From NCBI GenBank assembly GCA_023422005.1, contig JAEZSC010000154.1:1-51630 (forward strand): a stretch of 51,630 nucleotides of DNA, given 5' to 3'. This document shows positions 1 to 8,013 of this stretch, one piece after another. The position numbers and the translations under genes were made by a program. Below the pieces are notes generated by a model that saw only the letters and a program-made list of their open reading frames with translations, did no database searches and was not told the DNA's origin. Source of the DNA: Bacillota bacterium. Its GTDB lineage: Bacteria > Bacillota > Clostridia > Christensenellales > UMGS416. The first letter of the stretch is position 1; each line of letters starts with the position of its first letter.

Positions 1-36
1 AAGCGATTCCGTTAAGACCACAGGGAGGTTTGAACC

Positions 37-747
37 ATGTACAGGGGTAAGAAATATCAGGACAGCGCGAAGCTTTTTGACCGCACGCAGCAGTATGCCG
101 CCGCCGAAGCGCTGGCTCTGGCCTGCAGCACCGCCAAGGCCAAGTTTGACGAGACCATTGAGCTCTCCATCCGCCTGGGCGTCGATTCCCGCCAGGCTGA
201 CCAGCAGGTGCGCGGCACCGTTGTGCTGCCCAACGGCACAGGCAAGGTGCAGCGCGTGCTCGTGTTCGCCAAGGGCGACGCCGCCCGCGCCGCGGAGGAA
301 GCCGGCGCCGATTATGTGGGCGCCGAGGAATACGTCGAGAAGATTACCAGCCAGAACTGGTTTGAGTTCGACGTGTGCGTGGCCACACCGGACATGATGA
401 GAATCCTGGGCAAGCTGGGCCGCGTGCTCGGCCCCAAGGGCTTGATGCCCAACCCCAAGAGCGGCACCGTGACCAACGACGTCGGTCGCGCCGTTACCGA
501 GATCAAATCCGGTAAGGTTGAGTATCGAATCGACAAGACCAGCATCGCCCACGTGCCGATCGGCAAGGCCTCTTTCGGCGCCGAGAAGCTGCTCACAAAC
601 TACAATACGCTGATGGACGCCATCATTCGCGCCAAGCCGGCTTCGGCAAAGGGCACGTATCTGAAGTCCATCGTCGTCAGCTCGACCATGGGCCCTGGCA
701 TCAAGGTTGCCACCAGCATGACCTCGCCCATTGCCAGCCACGACTGA
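37..747 (+). CDS. rplA: 50S ribosomal protein L1
   Basis: Ribosomal protein L1 binds 23S rRNA at the mobile L1 stalk beside the E site, and in many bacteria it also represses its own mRNA. The 236-residue length is normal for the family. The sequence starts MYRGKKYQDSAKLFD and carries the L1 signature LGRVLGPKGLMPNPKSGT near residues 126-143. A GGGAGG ribosome-binding site precedes the ATG. The gene enters the window without its usual upstream partner rplK (cut by the edge). A strong terminator follows directly, so rplJ-rplL is not the next gene, unlike the common rplKAJL order. Assignment is firm. Confidence 0.97.
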   Translation: MYRGKKYQDSAKLFDRTQQYAAAEALALACSTAKAKFDETIELSIRLGVDSRQADQQVRGTVVLPNGTGKVQRVLVFAKGDAARAAEEAGADYVGAEEYVEKITSQNWFEFDVCVATPDMMRILGKLGRVLGPKGLMPNPKSGTVTNDVGRAVTEIKSGKVEYRIDKTSIAHVPIGKASFGAEKLLTNYNTLMDAIIRAKPASAKGTYLKSIVVSSTMGPGIKVATSMTSPIASHD

Positions 748-774
748 GAAGAACAAGCATATTTGTTGTTTGCG

Positions 775-807
775 CCCGCTTGCCAGAATTGGCAGGCGGG
801 TTTTTTC
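775..807 (+). terminator. Rho-independent terminator of rplA
   Basis: An 11-bp stem (775-785 with 790-800, one G-T pair) with a GAAT loop is followed by TTTTTT. It sits 28 nt after the rplA stop, so it separates rplA from the downstream aldo/keto reductase. Confidence 0.93.
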
Positions 808-927
808 TAGCTAAAAAAATGGGCCGAAGGTTTCCAAAGGGCGATCGGAGACCTTAGGTTGCGCTCTTAGGCGCGAAATCTTTTCCCTTTTACATGTTTC
901 CTGCAGCGTCGAATGGCTGTCATAATG

Positions 928-936
928 TGGTATACT
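928..936 (+). promoter_or_regulatory. Extended -10 promoter for the aldo/keto reductase
   Basis: TGG-TATACT matches an extended -10 element (TGnTATAAT type). No good -35 hexamer lies 17 nt upstream, as is usual for this class. The predicted start is about 27 nt before the ATG. Confidence 0.5.
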
Positions 937-970
937 ATTCGCGTCATTCCATCACAAAGGAGGAACGAAT

Positions 971-1795
971 ATGGACATTCGTACCCGTATTCCGCTGAAC
1001 AACGGCACCAGCATACCGCTGCTGGGCTTTGGTGTGTGGCAGGCCAAGGATGGCGAGGAGACTCGCCGTGCCGTCACCTGGGCACTGGAAACCGGCTATC
1101 GCCATATCGACACCGCCGCTGCCTATGGCAACGAGCATAGCGTGGGGCAGGCCATGCGCGACAGCGGCATCCCTCGCGAGGAGATCTTCCTGACCACCAA
1201 GCTGTGGAACGAGGACCAGCGCCGCCACAACCAGATGAAGGCTTTCGAGGACAGCCTCAAGCGCCTGGGCACCGATTACGTGGACCTGTACCTGATCCAT
1301 TGGCCGGTGGCCGGCGTGTTCGTGGAATCCTGGAAGGTCATGGAGGAGATTTACAAGAGCGGCAGGGCCAAGGCGATCGGCGTATCCAACTTCAAGATTC
1401 ACCACCTGGAGACGCTGCTGGCCCAAGCGGAAATCGTGCCCGCGGCCGACCAGATGGAGTTCAACCCTTTGATGCAGGACAATGACTTGCTGGCCTTCTG
1501 CCGTGAGAAAGGCATCGTATTTGAAGCGTGGAGCCCCTTGGGCGTGGGTTCGCTGACCAATGACCAGACCACTGCAGCCATCGGCAGCAAGTACGGCAAG
1601 ACCGGCCCCCAGGCCATCCTGCGATGGATCATACAGAAGAACATTCCGGTGTTCCCCAAGTCCGTGCACAAGGAGCGCATCCTGCAGAATGCGGACATCT
1701 TCGATTTCGAGCTGAGCCCTGAGGACATGGCCGCCATCGACGCCATGAACCGCAACCAGCGTTCCGGCGCCGATCCGGATAATTTTCACTTCTAG
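971..1795 (+). CDS. Aldo/keto reductase (AKR5-like)
   Basis: Soluble NADPH-dependent reductase of aldehydes and ketones, TIM-barrel fold. The catalytic tetrad is visible: Asp47 and Tyr52 in HIDTAAAYGNE, Lys77 in TTKLW, His110 in LIHWP. The GVSNF strand and the C-terminal cofactor segment with PVFPKSVHKER are also present. The 274-residue length is usual for the 2,5-diketo-gluconate reductase / YvgN-like branch. AAAGGAGG lies 6 nt before the ATG. It is monocistronic between two terminators. Substrate cannot be deduced. Confidence 0.93.
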   Translation: MDIRTRIPLNNGTSIPLLGFGVWQAKDGEETRRAVTWALETGYRHIDTAAAYGNEHSVGQAMRDSGIPREEIFLTTKLWNEDQRRHNQMKAFEDSLKRLGTDYVDLYLIHWPVAGVFVESWKVMEEIYKSGRAKAIGVSNFKIHHLETLLAQAEIVPAADQMEFNPLMQDNDLLAFCREKGIVFEAWSPLGVGSLTNDQTTAAIGSKYGKTGPQAILRWIIQKNIPVFPKSVHKERILQNADIFDFELSPEDMAAIDAMNRNQRSGADPDNFHF

Positions 1796-1912
1796 GTCGG
1801 ACGGGGGACTCTGTTCACCGCCGAGGCCCATCGCACCGCAAGCGGTGCTATCGGCTTTGCTCCCATGTCGGTAAACCGACATTGCGCTAAGTCGGGGCAA
1901 TTACACCCCCTG
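1796..1912 (+). ncRNA. Candidate structured RNA (HEARO/omega-RNA-like?)
   Basis: The segment between the reductase stop and its terminator holds two perfect hairpins: GCACCGC-aa-GCGGTGC (1833-1848) and ATGTCGGT-aa-ACCGACAT (1865-1882). They are followed by GCGCTAAGTCGG and a C/G-rich block that can pair (GGGGCAATTACACCCCC, 1894-1910). Flanking GCCGAGGC and ATCGGC can also pair around the first hairpin. This is far more structure than a spacer needs. Size and hairpin layout recall HEARO RNAs, the guide RNAs of IscB proteins, but no iscB gene is in the window. The class assignment is a guess; the structure is seen directly. Confidence 0.35.
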
Positions 1913-1943
1913 CTTATAACAATCTTGTTCTCTGGTCTAGGTT

Positions 1944-1982
1944 GCCCGCTGCCGCACATGTCGCCAGCGGGCTTCTCTTTTC
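1944..1982 (+). terminator. Terminator downstream of the aldo/keto reductase
   Basis: GCCCGCTG (1944-1951) pairs with CAGCGGGC (1965-1972), followed by the T-rich tail TTCTCTTTTC. Confidence 0.7.
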
Positions 1983-2217
1983 GCCATCTCAGGATGAATT
2001 TTTGAGGAGCGGTAAACGCCTGCGGGCAGTTCTTGTGAGCGGTCTTCCTCTTGGTGGGCTTTCCTTGGCGGAATAAAATCCGCCGGCGGCATTATGGTAT
2101 TTACCTTGGATTTACCGTATTGCTATGATGCGTTATTCAATACACTTCATCTGAGTATGACTCTGCACCGCCCATGGAATACTAATCCTAAACTCCCCTG
2201 CAAAGGATTGGTATTTC
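1983..2217. other. Intergenic region without a gene
   Basis: No coding signal seen. It holds a short hairpin GGCGGA-ataaaa-TCCGCC (2067-2084) without a T-run, in a GC-rich stretch that looks like an intergenic repeat, then an AT-richer stretch with TATGAT at 2124-2129 that may be a -10 element for the next gene. An AAAGGA ribosome-binding site sits at 2202-2207. Confidence 0.4.
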
Positions 2218-2808
2218 ATGAAGAGACGTACGGCGCTGTCGCTGTATGCGGCCGCCGCGATTTTATGCGTTGCCGGTATCTTGACGATGGTGGTGAACGA
2301 GGTCTGGAAAGGCCGCCCGCTGCTGCCCCAGCCCACGCCTACAGAGACGGCCATTCCCCAACCGGTGGGCGTCATCACAAACCCACAAGGCGATCCTGCC
2401 CAGGGTGTCGTCACCGGCGATACCAGCGTCTTTTGGATCACCAAATTTCAGGCCTGCGGCCATGAGCAGGTCAGCGAGCAGCATCCGGAGCCCGGAGAGA
2501 TCGGCCTGAGCTATCAGCAGTTCGCCGACCGGCATCCGGGTTACAGCCTGATCGTCAACTCCGGTGTGCTGCGCCTGGAGCGCACCGTACAGACCTACTG
2601 CCCGGATCACTACGTGATCAAGAGCTCGTCAGATGGCACGATTTTCGTCTATCGCAATTTGGACGGCAACGACAAGCTGACTGTTGTCAGCAAGCTGGGC
2701 TTTGGCGTGGACGCCGTGCCGCAGGACTATCAGCAGTATATCAAGGATGGGATTGCCTTTGGGAGCATAGAGGAGATTGAGGGTTTTATTGAAAGTGCGG
2801 AAACCTGA
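2218..2808 (+). CDS. Membrane-anchored protein with BofC C-terminal-like domain
   Basis: A 196-residue protein with an N-terminal membrane anchor (about residues 7-26), a Pro/Thr-rich linker (residues 33-50) and an extracytoplasmic domain. The C-terminal half (YVIKSSSDGTIFVYR, then LTVVSKLGFGVDAVPQDYQ and a terminal acidic helix) resembles the BofC C-terminal domain. In Bacillus BofC inhibits the SpoIVB protease in the sigma-K checkpoint. Two segments, ACGHEQ and YCPDHY, carry Cys/His residues. The gene is monocistronic. The BofC link is made from pattern memory; a hypothetical secreted protein is the fallback. Confidence 0.55.
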   Translation: MKRRTALSLYAAAAILCVAGILTMVVNEVWKGRPLLPQPTPTETAIPQPVGVITNPQGDPAQGVVTGDTSVFWITKFQACGHEQVSEQHPEPGEIGLSYQQFADRHPGYSLIVNSGVLRLERTVQTYCPDHYVIKSSSDGTIFVYRNLDGNDKLTVVSKLGFGVDAVPQDYQQYIKDGIAFGSIEEIEGFIESAET

Positions 2809-2886
2809 AACAAAGATGAGCGTAACAAGCGACAGCGCCGTAGGCATGACCTGCGGCGCTGTGTGTATCAATAAGGTCTCTATTAA

Positions 2887-2997
2887 GGCTTCCCCTGGAG
2901 GGGAAGCTGTCGCCGAAGGCGACTGATGAGGTGTAACATACGAGCGCTAGACACCTCATCCGGCGCTACGCGCCACCTTCCCCTCAAGGGGAAGGCC
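2887..2997. repeat. Palindromic intergenic repeat (~110 bp)
   Basis: Outer arms GGCTTCCCCT (2887) and AGGGGAAGGCC (2987-2997) are inverted copies. Inside lie two hairpin-forming blocks (GTCGCCGAAGGCGAC and GGCGCTACGCGCC) and inverted GATGAGGTGT / ACACCTCATC arms. This nested layout matches a palindromic repeat I recognise from intergenic regions of gut Clostridia, probably a MITE or REP-like element moved in trans. Confidence 0.8.
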
Positions 2998-3005
2998 ACA
3001 AGAGC

Positions 3006-3446
3006 CTAGTAGCCGGTACAAGAGAGTGTGCAACGATAGCGCACAACTCCCGGATACTTCTCGCCCAGGCTTTGTATGTCAAAGCCGTAGCGCCGGTAGA
3101 ACCCCACAGCATCGTCGTCGGTTTCAGCCACAAGCTTCCGGGGATGCATGACCTCGCGGGTATGGTCCAGCAGGGCGCTGGCAACGCCATGACCGCGGGT
3201 TTCCGGCAGTACGCCGATGCTCAGGATTTCCAGGCCATCGGTCTGGCTGCGCAGAACGACCAGCCCTGTTAACCGGCCGTCCTTCCAGCAGCCATAAGCG
3301 GACACGCCGCTGTCCTCTTGATGGGCAGCGGCGCGTTTTTTCATCTTTTCCTCGGTGGGCTCGTAGGCACTCAACGCCAGCACCGCCAGCGCGTCGGGCT
3401 CCATCAGCGTGGCTTTGGCGTCGCGCAGGTCCATGCCCTTGCTCAC
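3006..3446 (-). CDS. GNAT family N-acetyltransferase
   Basis: A 146-residue acetyl-CoA-dependent acyltransferase. The motif A acetyl-CoA loop is seen in EILSIGVLPETRGHGVASALLDH, with Arg/Gly residues of the QxxGxG/A type at about residues 84-89. The C-terminal AVGFYRRYGF is the family's typical motif B. Translation appears to start at a GTG that overlaps the TGA of the upstream pseudouridine synthase gene, with GGAGG at the right distance, so the two are translationally coupled. Substrate is not deducible. Confidence 0.88.
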   Translation of the reverse strand: MSKGMDLRDAKATLMEPDALAVLALSAYEPTEEKMKKRAAAHQEDSGVSAYGCWKDGRLTGLVVLRSQTDGLEILSIGVLPETRGHGVASALLDHTREVMHPRKLVAETDDDAVGFYRRYGFDIQSLGEKYPGVVRYRCTLSCTGY

Positions 3447-4180
3447 GGTTCCTCCGGGCGGGCTTTTGCGGCGCCGGCAGCCTTCAGCATGGCCAGCTCC
3501 TCCTCGGTCAGCTCCCGCCAGTCGCCGGGGGAGAGGTCCGGATCCAGCGTAAGCGGGCCCATGGCTTCGCGGTGCAGCGAGAGCACCTGCTTGCTCCGGG
3601 CCTCAAACATGCGCTTGACCTGGTGATACTTGCCCTCGGTCAGCACCACGCGGGCAGAGTTGCCTTCCAGCGGCAGGAGTATGGCCGGTTTGGTCGTGAA
3701 ATCCTCCAGGGCGATGCCCTCAGCGAAGGCGGCCACATCGGCCACGTCGGCGGGGAGGTCCAGTTGGGCCAGATAGGTCTTCTCTACATGCTTTTTGGGG
3801 GCCAACAGCTCATGGGCCAGCGCGCCGTCGTCGGTCAGCAGCAGCAGGCCGGTGGTGTCGCGGTCCAGCCGCCCCACGGGGAACAGCGGGTGTTCGGAGT
3901 AGTTGCCCTCCAGCAGGTCCAGCACGGTGTCGTGCCAGCGGTCGCCGGTGGCGCTCACTACGCCCTCGGGCTTGTGCAGCATGATGTAGACATATTGCCG
4001 GTAACGCAGCTCCTCGCCGTTCACGACGACCTCGGCGGTGTCAGCGTCCAGCTGTGTGGCCGGGTCGCGCACGACATCGCCATTGAGCGTCACGACGTTG
4101 GTCTTGAGCATCTTCTTGACCTCGTTGCGGGTGCCCAAGCCGCAGGCGGCCAGGTACTTGTCCAGACGCATTCTAGCCAT
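3443..4180 (-). CDS. 16S rRNA pseudouridine synthase, RsuA family
   Basis: The enzyme converts a uridine of rRNA to pseudouridine. The N-terminal S4 RNA-binding domain begins RLDKYLAACGLGTRNE. The catalytic motif PVGRLDRDTTGLLLLTDDG, with its Asp nucleophile in RLDRDT, and the later KYHQVKRMF block define the RsuA/RluB/E/F group. I place the start at the ATG at 4180 (MARMRLDKY) because GGGAG lies upstream and the longer alternative has no homologous residues. This start overlaps the topB stop by 8 bp. The GNAT gene follows with an overlap, making a topB-rsuA-GNAT operon. Confidence 0.93.
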   Translation of the reverse strand: MARMRLDKYLAACGLGTRNEVKKMLKTNVVTLNGDVVRDPATQLDADTAEVVVNGEELRYRQYVYIMLHKPEGVVSATGDRWHDTVLDLLEGNYSEHPLFPVGRLDRDTTGLLLLTDDGALAHELLAPKKHVEKTYLAQLDLPADVADVAAFAEGIALEDFTTKPAILLPLEGNSARVVLTEGKYHQVKRMFEARSKQVLSLHREAMGPLTLDPDLSPGDWRELTEEELAMLKAAGAAKARPEEP

Positions 4181-6407
4181 TGGCGTCACTCCCGTCGGTC
4201 TTGGCTTCACCAGGGGCGTCCCCGCCCTCGCCGCCGTTGGGCTCCCACAGCACGAAAGGCGCGCGCTTTTGCAGGCTCAGCGTGCCAGTCTTGCCCACCA
4301 GCGGTTTGCCCTCCAGCAGTTTCTTGGCCAGCGCCTCGTCTATCTCCGGGCCGCCGGATTTGCTGGCTGCGTCCTTCCAGATGGAGAACTTGCACCCGGC
4401 GCGCCAGCGGCTGCAGTAGAAGGTCTTGGAATTCTCAAAGAGGTTGCTGCTGCACAGTGGGCACGTGCCGATGGGCTCCTTGGGGCCGGCGGCCAGCGCG
4501 CGGGCGCGGGCCTTGTCCTCGGGGAAGTTGACACCATCCACCTTGCTGCGGGAGGCCGCCACGATCTTGCGAACGAAGCTTCGGATCTCCTCCATGAAGG
4601 CCTCGGGGTCCTTTTCGCCGCGGCCGATCTCGGTCAGGCCTTTTTCCCAGCGGCCGGTCATCTCCGGCGAGGCCAGCTCGCTTAAGAGAACATCCACCAG
4701 CGCGCAGCCCTTGTCGGTGGGGGCCAGCAGTCGGCCCACCCGGCGCACATAACGCACGTAGATCAGCCGCTCGATGATGGCGGCGCGGGTGGCCGGTGTA
4801 CCCAGGCCGTTGTCCTTCATCTGATCGCGCAGTTCTTCATCCTCAATCAGACGGCCGGCATTCTCCATGGCCGAGAGCAGCGTGGCTTCTGTATAGCGGC
4901 TGGGAGGCGTGGTTTGCTTTTCCTCCAGCTTGGCGCTCTTGGTCTTGCCGGCGTCGCCCTCGTTCAGCGCCGGCAGGTCGGCATATTCTTCGTCCCTGCC
5001 GCGGGGCTTCTTCTTGGCCTTGGTCTTGGCGTTGGATTCCTCTTCGGCCGCGGCGGCGTAGATGGCCGCCCAGCCGGCGGAAAGCTCGGTCTTGCCCTTG
5101 GATACGAAGGGATGGCCTTCGCAACGGGTCACGATGGTGCTGTACTCCAGCTCCTGATCGGGGAAAAAGATGGCCAAAAAGCGCCGGGCCACCAGGGCGA
5201 ACAGCTTGGCCTCGTCCTCATCCAGGTTGATCTTGGCCATGTCGCGGCCGGTGGGGATGATGGCGTGGTGGTCGCTTACGCGGGCGTCGTTGATGACGCG
5301 GCCGAACAGGTTGCGATCGGATTCCAGCGCAACCTTGACGAATTCCTGGTAGGGGGGGATGTCCAGCTTTTGCAGGCGGCTCTTCAAGGTCTTGAAGATG
5401 TCGCGGGATAGATAGCGGCTGTCGGTACGCGGATAGGTGATCAGCTTGCGCTTCTCATAAAGCGCCTGGGCCACTTCCAGCGTCTTGGCAGCCGGCCAGC
5501 CATAGTTGCGGTTGGCGTCGCGCTGCAGCTCGGTCAGGTCGTAGAGCTGCGGCGGCTTCATGCTGCGCTGCTCGCGCTCCACGCTTTCCACGGCGTAGGG
5601 CTTGCCCTTCAGGCCTTCGGCCAGGCTCTCGGCCCATGTGCGCTGGTCCAGCGGAATGCGGCCGGGGAACGCCCGGGACTTGGGGTCCAGCTCCAGGTTC
5701 GCGGCGTGCTGCTTCTCGTCGAACCAGCGGCCCTTGTAGCTGTTGAAGGTCGCCCACAGCTCCAGGTATTTCTCCGGCACAAAGGCCTGTATTTCGCGCT
5801 CTCGTTTGACCATGATAGCCAGCGTGGGCGATTGCACACGGCCCACCGAGAGCAGCCTGTCATATTGCAGCGTGTAGCCGCGGCTGCCGTTCATGCCCAC
5901 CAGCCAGTCGGCCTCGGCGCGGCAGCGAGCCGACTGGTACAGATTGTCGTATTCGCGGCCGGGCTTGAGAGTATCCAGCCCATCGCGAATGGCCTCGTCG
6001 GTCATCGAAGAGATCCACAGCCGGCGGAAAGGTTTGTGGCAGTTGCTCATGTGATAAATGTAGCGGAAAATGAGCTCGCCCTCACGGCCGGAGTCCGTTG
6101 CGCAGATCAGGTCGGATACCTCCTCGCTGAGCATCAGGCGCTTGACGATTTCGAACTGCGAGCGCGTGCGCGGCACGATCTTGAGCTTCATATCCGTGGG
6201 CAGTATCGGCAGCGTATCGAAGCTCCAGTTCTTCAGGCGATCATCCATCTCTTCCGGCGAGCACAGCGTCACCAGATGGCCGATGGCCCAGGTCACAATA
6301 TGGGTTTCCCCTTCTATCCACCCCTTGCGGCGGTCACGGCAGCCCAGAACCCGGGCGATGTCGGTGCCAACCGAGGGTTTTTCTGCGATGATCAATGTCT
6401 TGGACAT
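4173..6407 (-). CDS. topB: DNA topoisomerase III (type IA)
   Basis: Type IA topoisomerase that cuts one DNA strand to decatenate DNA. Toprim domain: EKPSV at residues 10-13 and acidic DSGREGE at 105-111. The active-site tyrosine is Tyr325 in ITYPRTDSRYLS. A C-terminal zinc-finger-like unit (CPLCSS...YCSRWRAGCKF) is followed by a short repeat-type tail (LVGKTGTLSLQKR). The start at 6407 (MSKTLIIAEK) is chosen for its GGAGGG site; upstream in-frame codons add unrelated residues. Length 744 aa suits the family. A lone TATAAT on the minus strand (6489-6494) may be its -10 box. A short charged insert near residue 450 is not conserved in my memory. Confidence 0.95.
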   Translation of the reverse strand: MSKTLIIAEKPSVGTDIARVLGCRDRRKGWIEGETHIVTWAIGHLVTLCSPEEMDDRLKNWSFDTLPILPTDMKLKIVPRTRSQFEIVKRLMLSEEVSDLICATDSGREGELIFRYIYHMSNCHKPFRRLWISSMTDEAIRDGLDTLKPGREYDNLYQSARCRAEADWLVGMNGSRGYTLQYDRLLSVGRVQSPTLAIMVKREREIQAFVPEKYLELWATFNSYKGRWFDEKQHAANLELDPKSRAFPGRIPLDQRTWAESLAEGLKGKPYAVESVEREQRSMKPPQLYDLTELQRDANRNYGWPAAKTLEVAQALYEKRKLITYPRTDSRYLSRDIFKTLKSRLQKLDIPPYQEFVKVALESDRNLFGRVINDARVSDHHAIIPTGRDMAKINLDEDEAKLFALVARRFLAIFFPDQELEYSTIVTRCEGHPFVSKGKTELSAGWAAIYAAAAEEESNAKTKAKKKPRGRDEEYADLPALNEGDAGKTKSAKLEEKQTTPPSRYTEATLLSAMENAGRLIEDEELRDQMKDNGLGTPATRAAIIERLIYVRYVRRVGRLLAPTDKGCALVDVLLSELASPEMTGRWEKGLTEIGRGEKDPEAFMEEIRSFVRKIVAASRSKVDGVNFPEDKARARALAAGPKEPIGTCPLCSSNLFENSKTFYCSRWRAGCKFSIWKDAASKSGGPEIDEALAKKLLEGKPLVGKTGTLSLQKRAPFVLWEPNGGEGGDAPGEAKTDGSDANG

Positions 6408-6530
6408 TTGCCCTCCAAAGCAATTGTTGGTTTTCAGGATGCACTCCATAATATAACACAACTTTGGCATCGTCAACCAAAAGCCTGTATTATAGTAAAT
6501 ACACCTATTTACGCTTGCGCGGCGCCGCGG

Positions 6531-6560
6531 TTGTTCAAAGGCCGGCGGATATGATAGAAT
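6531..6560 (+). promoter_or_regulatory. Sigma-A-type promoter for the MATE gene
   Basis: TTGTTC (6531-6536), 18-nt spacer, TAGAAT (6555-6560), 23 nt before the ATG. AACGGAGG is the ribosome-binding site. Confidence 0.55.
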
Positions 6561-6583
6561 AGCCTGCGAACAACGGAGGTATC

Positions 6584-8008
6584 ATGAATAAGCTGATCGG
6601 CGATCGCGCCTTCTATTCCTATATGTTTAAACTTGCCATACCCATCGCACTGCAGACCGTGCTGATGGCGGCTTTTCAACTCATCGACGCCAGCATGGTG
6701 GCCAAGTTGGGCAACGAAGCCATGGCCGGCGTCAATATGGCCGGTCGGTGGACGTTTATCCTAATGATCACGCTGTTCGGCATCGGCAGCGGCTGCTCCA
6801 TATTGTACTCCCAGTATTGGGGTGTGAAAGATGAAGCCGGCATTCGCCGGGTGTTCGGCATGTCGCTTATGCACATGCTGGGCGTGGCGGTCATTATGAG
6901 CCTGGTCATGGCTCTGTTTCCGCGGCAGTTGATCACAGTGTTTGCCGGCGGCGCAAAACCGGAGATTGTGGAGTACGGTACGCAGTATATGCAATTGATC
7001 GCGTTCAATTGCCTGTTTTTCGCCTTCAATTACGCGGTGACGGCTGTGTTGCGCAGCACTGAGGAAGTGCATATCCCTTTGTTTACCAGCCTTGTCGCCA
7101 TCTGTGTGAACACGGGGCTCAACTACGTTTTGATCTATGGGCACTTTGGCGCGCCGGCCCTGGGTGTGCGCGGCGCTGCCATCGCCACCATCGTGTCCAG
7201 CGCGGTGCAGACGGTGCTCTTGGTGGTGCAATCCCGGTGGCGGCGTCATATGGCTTTTATCCATATCCGTCAGTGGTTGGATTTCAGCCGCGCCTTGCTG
7301 TTCAAAGTTTACAAGGTTGTGGCCCCGGTGCTGGCCAACGAGGTGCTGTGGGTGCTGGGCAACAGCGTGTATCTGATGGTGTTTGGACGCATGGTTGTGC
7401 AAGGATCGACCGCGGCGGTTCCAGCAGCGTACTCTCTGTACGGCTCCATCGACCAGTTGCTGTTTGCATTCATCATTGGTCTAAGCTCCGCCTGCGGCGT
7501 CATCGTGGGAAAATCCGTGGGAGAGGGCGATACCGAAGGTGCATGGCGCTCGGCGGTGCGCTTTGTGGCCTTTGGCACGGCCTTTGCCTGTTTGCTGGGG
7601 CTGGCGGAAGCATTGCTGCGGGTTCCGGTCGTAAACCTGATCGGCCCGGAGGCGCTGGCAGCGGATTTGACCAAGAAGATCTTGCTGATGGGCAGCATCG
7701 CCATGCCCTTGAAGATGCTGGCCATGCTTTTCATCGTCGCGATCTTCCGCGCCGGGGGCAGGCCCGAGGTGGGCGCGGTGCTGGATGTGGCCTGTGTGTG
7801 GTTCATCGGTGCGCCTTTGGTGCTGCTGGGGGGGCTGGTGTGGCATTGGGACTTTACGATGGTCTTCCCCTTGATCTTCGCTGAAGATATTTTCAAGGTG
7901 GGTATAGGGCTGGTGTTGTTCCTGCGCCGCAAGTGGATTCGCCGGCTGACCGATGATGATGTGACGATGCTCCCGAGCGCTGTGCCGGAACCCGCCGAAC
8001 AGCCGTAA
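6584..8008 (+). CDS. MATE family multidrug efflux transporter
   Basis: A 474-residue inner-membrane antiporter that exports drugs or metabolites using Na+ or H+. About 12 hydrophobic segments are arranged as two six-helix halves. The N-terminus LAIPIALQTVLMAAFQLIDA and the later ANEVLWVLGNSVYLMVFGRM carry the family's two repeated core motifs. It reads into an amino-acid-kinase gene 5 nt downstream, so the two are probably co-transcribed. No regulator is adjacent. Substrate unknown. Confidence 0.93.
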   Translation: MNKLIGDRAFYSYMFKLAIPIALQTVLMAAFQLIDASMVAKLGNEAMAGVNMAGRWTFILMITLFGIGSGCSILYSQYWGVKDEAGIRRVFGMSLMHMLGVAVIMSLVMALFPRQLITVFAGGAKPEIVEYGTQYMQLIAFNCLFFAFNYAVTAVLRSTEEVHIPLFTSLVAICVNTGLNYVLIYGHFGAPALGVRGAAIATIVSSAVQTVLLVVQSRWRRHMAFIHIRQWLDFSRALLFKVYKVVAPVLANEVLWVLGNSVYLMVFGRMVVQGSTAAVPAAYSLYGSIDQLLFAFIIGLSSACGVIVGKSVGEGDTEGAWRSAVRFVAFGTAFACLLGLAEALLRVPVVNLIGPEALAADLTKKILLMGSIAMPLKMLAMLFIVAIFRAGGRPEVGAVLDVACVWFIGAPLVLLGGLVWHWDFTMVFPLIFAEDIFKVGIGLVLFLRRKWIRRLTDDDVTMLPSAVPEPAEQP

Positions 8009-8013
8009 GCAGC

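Noticed and set aside
944..1900. Long minus-strand frame across the aldo/keto reductase
   Set aside because: Antisense shadow in a GC-rich gene; no family motif, no ribosome-binding site, while the plus-strand frame has the full catalytic tetrad.
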